Assembly (NCBI GenBank): GCA_027490345.1
Contig: JAIXYF010000273.1
Coordinates: 1-8,453, forward strand
Direction of reading: 5' to 3'
DNA: 8,453 nt
DNA from: Novosphingobium sp.
GTDB taxonomy: Bacteria > Pseudomonadota > Alphaproteobacteria > Sphingomonadales > Sphingomonadaceae
Numbering within the stretch: position 1 is the first letter of the stretch; the number at the start of each line of letters is the position of its first letter. Position numbers and translations under genes: made by a program. Below are positions 1 to 5,586 of the stretch, piece after piece. Below the pieces are notes generated by a model. The model made no database searches. It was given only the letters and a program-made list of their open reading frames with translations, and was not told where the DNA came from.

Positions 1-666
1 AACATCTTCCGCTTCACGCAGGCGGGTTCGGAAGTGTCGGCGCTGCTCGGCCGTATTCCTTCGGCCGTGGGCTACCAGCCGACGCTGGCGACCGACATGG
101 GCAAGCTGCAGGAGCGCATCACCTCGACCACCAAGGGTTCGATCACCTCGGTGCAGGCGATCTACGTTCCCGCGGACGATCTTACCGACCCGGCGCCGGC
201 TGCCTCGTTCGCCCACTTGGACGCAACGACCACGCTGAACCGCGCGATCTCGGAACTCGGCATCTATCCGGCGGTGGATCCGCTCGACTCGACCAGCCGC
301 GTGCTGACCCCGGCCGTCGTCGGCCAGGAGCACTACGAAACCGCTCGCCGCGTTCAGGAAACCCTGCAGAAGTACAAGTCGCTGCAGGACATCATCGCCA
401 TTCTCGGCATGGACGAGCTTTCGGAAGAAGATAAGCTGATCGTGGCGCGCGCGCGCAAGATCCAGCGCTTCCTTTCGCAGCCGTTCCACGTGGCCGAAGT
501 TTTCACCGGCATCTCGGGCAAGTTCGTGCAGGTCGAAGATACCGTCCGCTCGTTCAAGGCGGTGGTTGACGGCGAATACGACCACCTGCCGGAAAGCGCG
601 TTCTACATGGTCGGCGGCATCGATGATGTGATCGCCAAGGCCAAGAAGCTGGCCGAAGAAGCCTGA
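1..666 (+). CDS. atpD: F1 ATP synthase beta subunit, C-terminal part (5' end outside window)
   Basis: This is the catalytic beta subunit of F1Fo ATP synthase, which makes ATP from ADP and phosphate on the cytoplasmic face of the inner membrane. The reading frame is open from base 1, so the gene starts upstream; 221 residues are visible before TGA at 664-666, out of a usual length near 470-480. Visible family signatures are the stretch GRIPSAVGYQPTLATDMG, the segment SVQAIYVPADDLTDPAPA, the nucleotide-site region around DPLDSTSR, and the DELSEED loop at bases 412-432, which contacts the rotating gamma subunit. The P-loop lies upstream and cannot be checked. A GTG at 34 could be mistaken for a start, but conserved beta-subunit sequence continues before it. 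The gene is followed 50 bases later by atpC, as in a standard atp operon. Identification is essentially certain. Confidence 0.98.
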   Translation, partial: NIFRFTQAGSEVSALLGRIPSAVGYQPTLATDMGKLQERITSTTKGSITSVQAIYVPADDLTDPAPAASFAHLDATTTLNRAISELGIYPAVDPLDSTSRVLTPAVVGQEHYETARRVQETLQKYKSLQDIIAILGMDELSEEDKLIVARARKIQRFLSQPFHVAEVFTGISGKFVQVEDTVRSFKAVVDGEYDHLPESAFYMVGGIDDVIAKAKKLAEEA

Positions 667-675
667 TCTCGAAAC

Positions 676-702
676 GCCCGCTCTCCTTGTGGGAGGGCGG
701 GC
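676..702 (+). promoter_or_regulatory. Strong intergenic hairpin between atpD and atpC
   Basis: An 11-base-pair stem (676-686 with 692-702, one G-U pair) closes a five-base loop TTGTG. It lies 10 bases after the atpD stop and 3 bases before the atpC Shine-Dalgarno AGGAA (706-710). No T-run follows, so it does not look like an intrinsic terminator. Inference: it may stabilise the upstream mRNA, mark a processing site, or tune atpC translation, since F1 needs one epsilon for every three beta subunits. The pairing is seen directly; the role is not proven. Confidence 0.6.
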
Positions 703-716
703 CTTAGGAACTGCTC

Positions 717-974
717 ATGTCCCTGCACTTCGAACTCGTCACCCCGGCCCGCCTCGTCCGTTCGGAAGAGGTCTTCATGGTCGAAGTCCCCGGCTCGGAA
801 GGCAACTTCGGCGTGCTGGAAGGCCACGCGCCGTTCATGTCGACGGTGCAGGACGGCGCGCTTCGCGTCTATCGCAGCGCGGGCGCCGCGCCTGAAGATA
901 TCCAGATCGTCGGCGGCTTTGCCGAAGTGAGCGAAAAGGGCCTCACGGTGCTGGCAGAGCACGTCGAGGGCTGA
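717..974 (+). CDS. atpC: F1 ATP synthase epsilon subunit, short form
   Basis: This 85-residue protein is the epsilon subunit of F1Fo ATP synthase, part of the central rotor stalk. The N-terminal beta-sandwich domain is recognisable from MSLHFELVTPARLV, the segment VPGSEGNFGVLEGHAPFMS, and the IVGGFAEVS strand. The start is ATG 717, with AGGAA at 706-710 six bases upstream. The protein stops directly after the last sandwich strand. The C-terminal helical hairpin found in E. coli-type epsilon (about 139 residues), which acts as an ATP- and rotation-dependent inhibitor, is absent. A terminator 21 bases downstream and no recognisable C-terminal coding remnant argue against a frameshift; short epsilon forms are, as I recall, usual in sphingomonads. 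Inhibition of reverse ATP hydrolysis would then depend on another factor, such as the alphaproteobacterial zeta inhibitor, which is not in this window. Confidence 0.96.
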   Translation: MSLHFELVTPARLVRSEEVFMVEVPGSEGNFGVLEGHAPFMSTVQDGALRVYRSAGAAPEDIQIVGGFAEVSEKGLTVLAEHVEG

Positions 975-994
975 ACTCAGCCGCAAGGTTAGCC

Positions 995-1030
995 AAAAGG
1001 CCGGTCCGTTTGGGCCGGCCTTTTGCGTTT
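995..1030 (+). terminator. Rho-independent terminator of the atp operon
   Basis: A 13-base-pair stem (995-1007 with 1012-1024, one T-G pair) closes a GTTT tetraloop. The left arm begins AAAA and the right arm ends TTTT, followed by GCGTTT. It starts 21 bases after the atpC stop and marks the end of the atp transcription unit. Confidence 0.9.
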
Positions 1031-1048
1031 GGGGCGTAGGACATCGCC

Positions 1049-1091
1049 CGGCAAGATGGACCCTGAACTTGGTTCAGGGTCCATCTTGCCG
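1049..1091. repeat. Near-perfect palindromic repeat, copy 1 (20-bp stem)
   Basis: Positions 1049-1068 are perfectly complementary to 1072-1091 around a TTG loop. The core is GGACCCTGAAC / GTTCAGGGTCC. It lies in non-coding DNA just beyond the atp terminator. The core resembles REP-like palindromes that I recall as dispersed between genes in Sphingomonadales genomes. No T-run follows, so it is better read as a mobile or dispersed repeat than as a second terminator, though an RNA copy would fold very stably. Confidence 0.8.
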
Positions 1092-1166
1092 CACTTACGG
1101 TGGCTTGCGTTGGAAACCCAGACCGCGCGGCAAGCTCCCGTTTGGCAGGCACTGCGCTGCGAGGAG

Positions 1167-1197
1167 AGATGGACCCTGAACCAAGTTCAGGGTGACG
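1167..1197. repeat. Related palindromic repeat, copy 2 (9-bp stem, inverted core)
   Basis: The 15 bases AGATGGACCCTGAAC (1167-1181) are identical to 1054-1068 of copy 1. The palindrome runs 1173-1193: ACCCTGAAC pairs with GTTCAGGGT around a CAA loop. Copy 1 has TTG there, so the 21-base core is the exact reverse complement of copy 1. Beyond the core the right side reads GACG rather than CCAT, so this copy is asymmetric. The 75 bases between the two copies (1092-1166) show no gene or other structure that I can support. Confidence 0.75.
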
Positions 1198-1243
1198 AGG
1201 TGTTGAAACGCCATGTTCGGCACGAGCACAACTTTTTTCGCTA

Positions 1244-1275
1244 TTTCACATAACTGAACTTTTCAGCCGGATGAA
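1244..1275. promoter_or_regulatory. Candidate tandem operator in the O-demethylase promoter region
   Basis: Two copies of TTTCA-N6-TGAA lie head to tail with a 17-base period: TTTCACATAACTGAA at 1244-1258 and TTTCAGCCGGATGAA at 1261-1275. The second is a perfect 5-bp palindrome (TTTCA/TGAAA, 1261-1276). A further palindrome, CTGAA-N3-TTCAG (1254-1266), bridges them. The region (about 1227-1282) is AT-rich compared with its surroundings and lies 50-80 bases before the gene start. Inference: binding sites for a dimeric repressor or activator. In SYK-6 the ligM and desA genes are, to my knowledge, controlled by a MarR-type regulator (DesR), but I cannot match the site. No clear -35/-10 pair was found. 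Confidence 0.4.
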
Positions 1276-1310
1276 ATTACGCCATAGGGACTCGTGAAAT
1301 CCGCATTCCG

Positions 1311-1314
1311 GGAG
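1311..1314 (+). promoter_or_regulatory. Shine-Dalgarno deciding the O-demethylase start
   Basis: GGAG lies nine bases before ATG 1324. An in-frame GTG at 1294 would add ten residues, but that extension would contain this GGAG within the coding region. ATG 1324 also gives an N-terminus aligned with LigM. Confidence 0.65.
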
Positions 1315-1323
1315 AGCCCTGCC

Positions 1324-2712
1324 ATGACCCAATCGCTTCAAACCGTGATCGGCGCCCAGCCTGATCTGGTCCATTTTCTGCGCAATCAGCAAGTTGGTCC
1401 GAACGTCTATCCCGGTGTCCCGGCGGAATATTCCAACTGGCGGGCCGAGCAGTGGGCCTGGGGGCACACGGCTGTGCTCTATAACCAGTCGTACCACATG
1501 GTCGATCTGGCGGTGAAAGGCCCCGATGCCTTCGCCATGCTCGAGCATCTGGGCATCAACAGCTTCAAGAACTTCCAGCCGGACCGCGCCAAGCAATTCG
1601 TTCCCGTCACGCCCGATGGCTATGTGATTGGCGACGTGATCCTGTTCTATCTGGATGAGAACCACTTCAACCTCGTCGGCCGCGCGCCGACGATCGAGTG
1701 GGTGGAATACCACGCCGCCACCGGCAACTGGAACGTGACCGTGGAGCGCGACGAACGCTGGGCGATGCGCAGCGATGGCAAGCGCAATTCATGGCGCTTC
1801 CAGGTGCAGGGCCCCAACGCGATGAAGATCATCGAGAAGGCCACGGGCAAGACTCCGCCCGAACTCAAGTTCTTCCACATGTGCCGCATGACCATCGGCG
1901 GCAAGGACGTGCGCGCGCTGCGCCACGGCATGGCGGGGCAGCCCGGCTTCGAGCTTTTCGGTCCCTGGGAAGACTACGGCGCGGTCCATGCCGCGCTGGT
2001 CGAGGCGGGCAAGGAGTTCGGCATGGCGCTGGTCGGCGGCCGGGCCTATTCGTCCAACACGCTGGAATCGGGCTGGATCCCCTCCCCCTTCCCCGCGATC
2101 TACACCGGCGAGGCACTGGCCCCTTATCGCGCATGGCTCACCGCCAATTCCTATGAAGCGAAGTGCTCGATTGGCGGCAGCTGGGTGCCTGAGACGGTCG
2201 AGGGCTATTACACCACGCCGTGGGATCTGGGTTACGGGCCGTTCGTGAAGTTCGACCATGAGTTCATCGGCCGCGCCGCGCTGGAAAAGATGGCGGCGGC
2301 GGGGAACCACCGCACCAAGGTCACGCTGGCGCTCGACAACGAGGACGTGATGCGCGTGCAGTCGTCGGCGCTGTCGCAGGGCGAACGCGCGAAGTTCATG
2401 GAATATCCGAGCTCGGTGTACGCCATGCACCCGTTTGATCAGGTACTGAGCGGGGGCAAGATGGTCGGCCTATCCACCTGGATCGGCTACACCGCGAACG
2501 AGGGCAAGTTCCTGACGCTGGCGATGATGGAGCCGGGCTTCAGCGCGCCGGGCACCGAAGTCTCGCTGCTGTGGGGCGAGCCTGATGGCGGCACTTCGAA
2601 GCCCACCGTGGAGCCGCACGTGCAAACCGAAATCAAGGCGGTGGTGGCACCTGTGCCCTATGTGGCGGCGGCGCGCGACAACTATGCCGAAGGCTGGCGC
2701 ACGCGGAAGTAA
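1324..2712 (+). CDS. Tetrahydrofolate-dependent aromatic O-demethylase, LigM/DesA family (GcvT fold)
   Basis: The 462-residue protein belongs to the aminomethyltransferase (GcvT) superfamily and resembles the LigM (vanillate/3-O-methylgallate) and DesA (syringate) O-demethylases. These cytoplasmic enzymes transfer an aryl methoxy methyl group to tetrahydrofolate, giving a phenol and 5-methyl-THF. By my recalled alignment to LigM, the key positions are kept: Tyr29 (LigM Tyr31), Gln55 (Gln57), His58 (His60), Arg120 (Arg122) and the catalytic Tyr242 (Tyr247) in RAYSSNTLESGWIPSP. The folate-binding N-terminal region spans about residues 25-290 and the C-terminal barrel about 330-440, with KPTVEPH near the end. 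LigM is about 471 residues; I recall DesA as nearer this length. Exact substrate (vanillate, syringate or a relative) cannot be decided here, so no symbol is given. No metF or ligH-like gene is adjacent. A terminator follows. Confidence 0.85.
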   Translation: MTQSLQTVIGAQPDLVHFLRNQQVGPNVYPGVPAEYSNWRAEQWAWGHTAVLYNQSYHMVDLAVKGPDAFAMLEHLGINSFKNFQPDRAKQFVPVTPDGYVIGDVILFYLDENHFNLVGRAPTIEWVEYHAATGNWNVTVERDERWAMRSDGKRNSWRFQVQGPNAMKIIEKATGKTPPELKFFHMCRMTIGGKDVRALRHGMAGQPGFELFGPWEDYGAVHAALVEAGKEFGMALVGGRAYSSNTLESGWIPSPFPAIYTGEALAPYRAWLTANSYEAKCSIGGSWVPETVEGYYTTPWDLGYGPFVKFDHEFIGRAALEKMAAAGNHRTKVTLALDNEDVMRVQSSALSQGERAKFMEYPSSVYAMHPFDQVLSGGKMVGLSTWIGYTANEGKFLTLAMMEPGFSAPGTEVSLLWGEPDGGTSKPTVEPHVQTEIKAVVAPVPYVAAARDNYAEGWRTRK

Positions 2713-2740
2713 GATCCGTTCGGGGCAACCCGGGCAGAGG

Positions 2741-2776
2741 AAGCGCCGGTCTCTCCCGATGAGGCCGGCGCTTTTT
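2741..2776 (+). terminator. Rho-independent terminator after the O-demethylase gene
   Basis: A 13-base-pair stem (2741-2753 with 2761-2773, one T-G pair) with core GCGCCGG/CCGGCGC closes a seven-base loop and runs into a TTTTT tract at 2772-2776. It lies 28 bases after the stop and suggests that the downstream beta-etherase gene has its own promoter. Confidence 0.88.
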
Positions 2777-2798
2777 CGTGGGCGCAAAGGATCGCGAA

Positions 2799-2820
2799 AT
2801 TAGTTTGTGTTGCTAACAAT
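2799..2820. promoter_or_regulatory. Possible operator/promoter region of the beta-etherase gene
   Basis: Between the terminator and the next gene lies an AT-rich patch holding two overlapping imperfect palindromes: TTAG-N9-CTAA (2800-2816) and TTGT-N7-ACAA (2805-2819). They lie 41-61 bases before the ATG. No convincing -35/-10 pair was found, so this is only a candidate regulator-binding site. It does not match the TTTCA-N6-TGAA motif of the upstream gene. Confidence 0.25.
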
Positions 2821-2860
2821 ATCTGGCAAATTGGGCGCAACCAGAAGCGAGAGGATTCCC

Positions 2861-3700
2861 ATGGCCGCCAACAACACGATCACGTTCTACGACCTTGCGC
2901 TCAGCACGGGGGCGACGATCAGTCCGTTCGTATGGGCAACCAAATATGCCTTGAAGCACAAGGGCTTCGAGCTGGATGTGGTGCCCGGCGGGTTTACCGG
3001 CATCCTGGAGCGCACCGGCGGCAAGACCGAGCGGCTCCCGGCCATCGTCGACGATGGCGAATGGGTGCTCGATAGCTGGGGGATTATCGAATACCTTGAT
3101 GCCAAGTATCCTGATCGGCCCGCGCTGATCCCGCATCCCTCGGTCGCCGCCACTTTGAAGGCGCTCGATCACTGGTTCTGGAATGCCGCTGTCGGCCCGT
3201 GGATGTTCTGCTTCTGCGCGGATTACCGCGATCTTTCGCTGCCGCAGGACCACGAATACGTGACCCACAGCCGCGAGAAGATGCTGGGGCGCAAACTGGA
3301 AGAGGTGCAGGCCGGGCGCGAGGAGCGGCTACCGAAGATTTCCGCTGCGCTGGAGCCGCTGCGCGCCGCGCTGGGGCAGAGCCAGTGGCTGGGCGGCGAT
3401 ACGCCCAACTATGCGGATTACCGCATCCTGGGCGGCGTTCTGTTCACCGCATCGGTGTGCAAAACGCCGGTTTTGGCGCAGGACGATCCGCTGCGCGACT
3501 GGATCGAGCGCTGCCTTGATCTTTACGGCGGTCTTGGGCGGCATCCTGGCCTGTTTCCGCTGTTCGGCCTTGCGCAGCCGGAAGGCGGACCGGACCTGTT
3601 CAATCGCGCCGCTGGCCAGGGCGGGATCTACAAGCGCAACACCGGGCCGGATTCGACGCGGGCGGAAACCCAGCGGATCACGGCAGGGATGAAGAGTTAA
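2861..3700 (+). CDS. ligE: LigE-like glutathione S-transferase (beta-etherase)
   Basis: The 279-residue protein closely resembles LigE of Sphingobium SYK-6 (about 281 residues), a glutathione-dependent enzyme that cleaves the beta-O-4 aryl ether bond of lignin-type dimers such as the alpha-keto guaiacylglycerol-beta-guaiacyl ether. The glutathione-binding thioredoxin fold covers about residues 5-88: NNTITFYDL, Ser21 in the TISPF segment at the usual catalytic-helix position, YALKHKGF, VPGGFTGILERTGG, cis-Pro60 in RLPAIVDDGEWV, and the Asp71-Ser72 glutathione pair. The helical domain follows, with HDLSLPQDH-like sequence (here YRDLSLPQDHEYV), EEVQAGREERLP, WLGGDTPNYADY and DLYGGLGRHPG. ATG 2861 is chosen because AGAGGA (2850-2855) lies five bases upstream and because LigE also begins MA.NNTIT; an upstream GTG at 2807 lacks this support. 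LigP, a close LigE paralogue with the same stereopreference, is an alternative name. It probably works in the same broad pathway as the preceding O-demethylase. Confidence 0.85.
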   Translation: MAANNTITFYDLALSTGATISPFVWATKYALKHKGFELDVVPGGFTGILERTGGKTERLPAIVDDGEWVLDSWGIIEYLDAKYPDRPALIPHPSVAATLKALDHWFWNAAVGPWMFCFCADYRDLSLPQDHEYVTHSREKMLGRKLEEVQAGREERLPKISAALEPLRAALGQSQWLGGDTPNYADYRILGGVLFTASVCKTPVLAQDDPLRDWIERCLDLYGGLGRHPGLFPLFGLAQPEGGPDLFNRAAGQGGIYKRNTGPDSTRAETQRITAGMKS

Positions 3701-3708
3701 GGAACGCG

Positions 3709-3736
3709 AGGCGCGCGGCCACTGCGCCGCGCGCTT
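3709..3736. terminator. GC-rich hairpin between convergent genes
   Basis: A stem of nine G-C pairs (3711-3719 with 3726-3734), extended by one G-T and one A-T pair (3709-3710 with 3735-3736), closes a CACTGC loop. It fills the gap between the stop of the beta-etherase gene (3700) and the stop of the - strand crotonase gene (3737-3735). No T-run follows on either strand, so it may block read-through or protect 3' ends rather than act as a classic terminator. Confidence 0.5.
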
Positions 3737-4511
3737 ATCGCCAGACTGGCGCGCGCTTTTCCAGAAAGGCCTCGATCCCTTCCGCCGTGTTGTCGTCCAT
3801 CATGTTCTGCGCCATGACTTCGGCGGCGAGGGTATAGGCTTCGGCGCGGTGCACTTCGCGCTGGGCATAGAACAGCGCCTTGCCCCGGCGGACGGCATCC
3901 GGGCTCTTGGCCGCTATGGTGGCGGCCAGCGTGTCAATCTCGGCGTCGAGCTGATCCGCAGGCACGGCGTGGTTGATAAGGCCCCAGCTTTCAGCCGTTT
4001 GCGCGCTGATGAATTCGCCGGTGACGAGCATCTCGAACGCGGGCTTGGCGGGCACGTTGCGCGTGAGCGCCACCGCCGGAGTGGAGCAGAACAAGCCGAC
4101 ATTGATGCCCGAGACGGCAAAGCGCGCGTCCTGGCTGGCGATGGCGAGATCGCAGGCGCCGACCAGCTGGCAGCCCGCGGCGGTGGCGATGCCGTGAACG
4201 CGGGCGATGACCGGGACCGGCAGCGCGACGATGGCTTCCATCACATCGGCGCAGGCGGCGAACAGCGAGCGGTAGTAATCGAGGCGGCGCTGGCCATGCA
4301 TTTGCCGCAAGTCATGCCCGGCGCAGAACGCCTTGCCCGCGCCGGAAAGGACCACGCAGCTGACCGTGGGATCGGCGGCGAGGCTTTCCAGTTCGGTCTT
4401 GAGCGCAGCGAGCAGATCTTCGCTGAGCGCGTTGTACTGCTGCGGCCGATTGAGCGTGAGATCGACCCGCACGCCGCTGCGGCGGACTTCGAGGATTTCG
4501 TTGTCAGACAT
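3735..4511 (-). CDS. Crotonase-family protein, ECHDC3-like, lacking both catalytic glutamates
   Basis: The 258-residue protein has the crotonase fold: LTLNRPQQYNALS near residue 20, the CoA/oxyanion-hole segment AFCAGHDLR (61-69), and HGIATAAGCQLVGACDLAIAS (106-126), closely resembling ECHDC3-type enoyl-CoA hydratase-domain proteins. The two glutamates that activate water in true enoyl-CoA hydratases are replaced: Gln115 stands at the first position and Gly135 at the second, in AVSGINVGLFCSTP where hydratases have a PEI-type motif. It should still bind acyl-CoA but is unlikely to be a standard hydratase; thioesterase-like, isomerase-like or non-catalytic roles are open. The start is ATG 4511, with GAGAGGG at 4527-4521 nine bases upstream; a TTG ten codons earlier is less likely. 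It sits alone between two hairpins, separate from the valine operon upstream, and converges on the beta-etherase gene. Confidence 0.85.
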   Translation of the reverse strand: MSDNEILEVRRSGVRVDLTLNRPQQYNALSEDLLAALKTELESLAADPTVSCVVLSGAGKAFCAGHDLRQMHGQRRLDYYRSLFAACADVMEAIVALPVPVIARVHGIATAAGCQLVGACDLAIASQDARFAVSGINVGLFCSTPAVALTRNVPAKPAFEMLVTGEFISAQTAESWGLINHAVPADQLDAEIDTLAATIAAKSPDAVRRGKALFYAQREVHRAEAYTLAAEVMAQNMMDDNTAEGIEAFLEKRAPVWR

Positions 4512-4670
4512 GGCGGCGCACCCTCTCTTCTGGTTTTGCAAAGTCTTACGCCGGTGGAAGCCCGGATCAAGTCAGGCAAAATACACCGGGCGAGGCCCCA
4601 GCAGCAGGAGCCAGGGGAAGGTCTGGGCGCTCCAGCTCAATCCTGCAACGGCATCATGAACCATTTTCAA

Positions 4671-4704
4671 GCAAGAACGGGGCCTGCCGATCGGCTGGCC
4701 CCGT
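4671..4704 (-). terminator. Terminator of the valine-catabolism operon
   Basis: An eight-base-pair stem (4677-4684 with 4697-4704), one T-T mismatch, then three more pairs around a GATC loop. On the - strand it starts 9 bases after the mmsB stop and is followed by a T-rich stretch TTCTTGCTT. It probably separates mmsB from the crotonase-like gene. The rest of the gap (4512-4670) should hold that gene's promoter, but I see no convincing one. Confidence 0.6.
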
Positions 4705-4712
4705 GCCGGTTG

Positions 4713-5582
4713 TCAAAGGGTCTTGATGATCGCTGAGAAATCGAGCCCGCCGTTGCCGCCATCGGCAAACGCCGCATAAAGCTCTTCCGCCCGCGCACCC
4801 ATCGGCACATTGGCGCCGGCTGTCTTCGCCGCTTCCATCGCCAGCTTCAGGTCCTTGAGCATCAGCGCGGTGGCAAAGCCGCCCTGATAGCCGTTGTCCG
4901 CAGGGGTCGCGGGGCCGACGCCGGGGACGGGGCAATAGCTCGTCATCGACCAGCACTGGCCCGAAGCCTTGCTGGAGATATCGAAGAAGGTTTGCAGATC
5001 GAGGCCCAGCTTTTCCGCCATAGCGAAGGTTTCGCAGGTCGCGACCATCGAGGCGCCGAGCAGCATGTTGTTGCAGATCTTGGCTGCCTGGCCTGCGCCG
5101 CTATCACCCGCATGGATCACGGCTTTGCCCATTGCCGCGAGAATCGGCTCGCCGCGCGCGAAGGCATCTGCGCTGCCGCCGACCATGAACGTCAGCGTGC
5201 CGCCATTGGCCGCCGCGATGCCGCCCGAAACCGGCGCATCAACCATGGCGTAACCCGCCGCTGCCGCCAGCGAAGCCACTTCGCGCGCCGTGGCGACGTC
5301 GATGGTCGAGCAATCGAGCAGAAGCGCAGAAGTCGGCGCATGGCCGATCACGTCGGCGGTGTAGACCGACTTCACGATGGCGCCGTTGGGCAGCATCGAG
5401 ACGACGGCATCCGCGCCCTGCACTGCTTCCTTCACCGACGTGTAAGTGGTGCAGCCGTTTTCCTTCGCGCGCTCTAGCGCCGCTTCGGCGAGGTCGAAGG
5501 CGTGGACGTCATGCCCCGCCTTGACCAGATTCGCGGCCATGCCGCCGCCCATGTTGCCAAGGCCGATGAATGCGATTTTCAT
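4713..5582 (-). CDS. mmsB: 3-hydroxyisobutyrate dehydrogenase
   Basis: The 289-residue enzyme oxidises 3-hydroxyisobutyrate to methylmalonate semialdehyde in valine catabolism, in the cytoplasm. The N-terminal Rossmann domain has GLGNMG at residues 7-12, and Asp30 at the end of the second strand suggests NAD rather than NADP. The beta-hydroxyacid dehydrogenase substrate motif DAPVSGG is at 115-121, and the catalytic lysine is Lys168 in GAGQAAKICNNMLLG. The all-helical C-terminal domain carries family-typical CWSMTSYCPVPGV and a GGFATALMLKDLKLA segment. Length matches the family (about 290-300). It starts four bases after the stop of the enoyl-CoA hydratase gene, so it is probably co-translated. 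A possible Shine-Dalgarno AAGG at 5598-5594 lies within the end of the upstream gene. It is the last gene of the operon. Confidence 0.93.
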   Translation of the reverse strand: MKIAFIGLGNMGGGMAANLVKAGHDVHAFDLAEAALERAKENGCTTYTSVKEAVQGADAVVSMLPNGAIVKSVYTADVIGHAPTSALLLDCSTIDVATAREVASLAAAAGYAMVDAPVSGGIAAANGGTLTFMVGGSADAFARGEPILAAMGKAVIHAGDSGAGQAAKICNNMLLGASMVATCETFAMAEKLGLDLQTFFDISSKASGQCWSMTSYCPVPGVGPATPADNGYQGGFATALMLKDLKLAMEAAKTAGANVPMGARAEELYAAFADGGNGGLDFSAIIKTL

Positions 5583-5586
5583 GGTC

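Noticed and set aside
1049..1091. Palindrome copy 1 as a second atp terminator
   Set aside because: No T-run follows the stem, a good terminator already lies just upstream, and a second copy of the core nearby fits a dispersed repeat better.
1023..1253. Short open frames on both strands across the atp-O-demethylase gap
   Set aside because: They run through the terminator and the two palindromic repeats, and part of their translation (TLNQVQG-type) is simply repeat sequence. No family resemblance and no good ribosome-binding site.
1289..1293. GANTC (CcrM-type) sites close to the starts of the O-demethylase (1289-1293) and beta-etherase (2854-2858) genes
   Set aside because: Other GANTC sites occur within coding regions of the window (for example in the 2060s and near 3650), so two near starts are not beyond chance.
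3849..4736. 295-codon open frame on the + strand
   Set aside because: Antisense to the crotonase-like gene and crossing the operon terminator; its composition is Arg/Ala/Gly-rich and matches no family.
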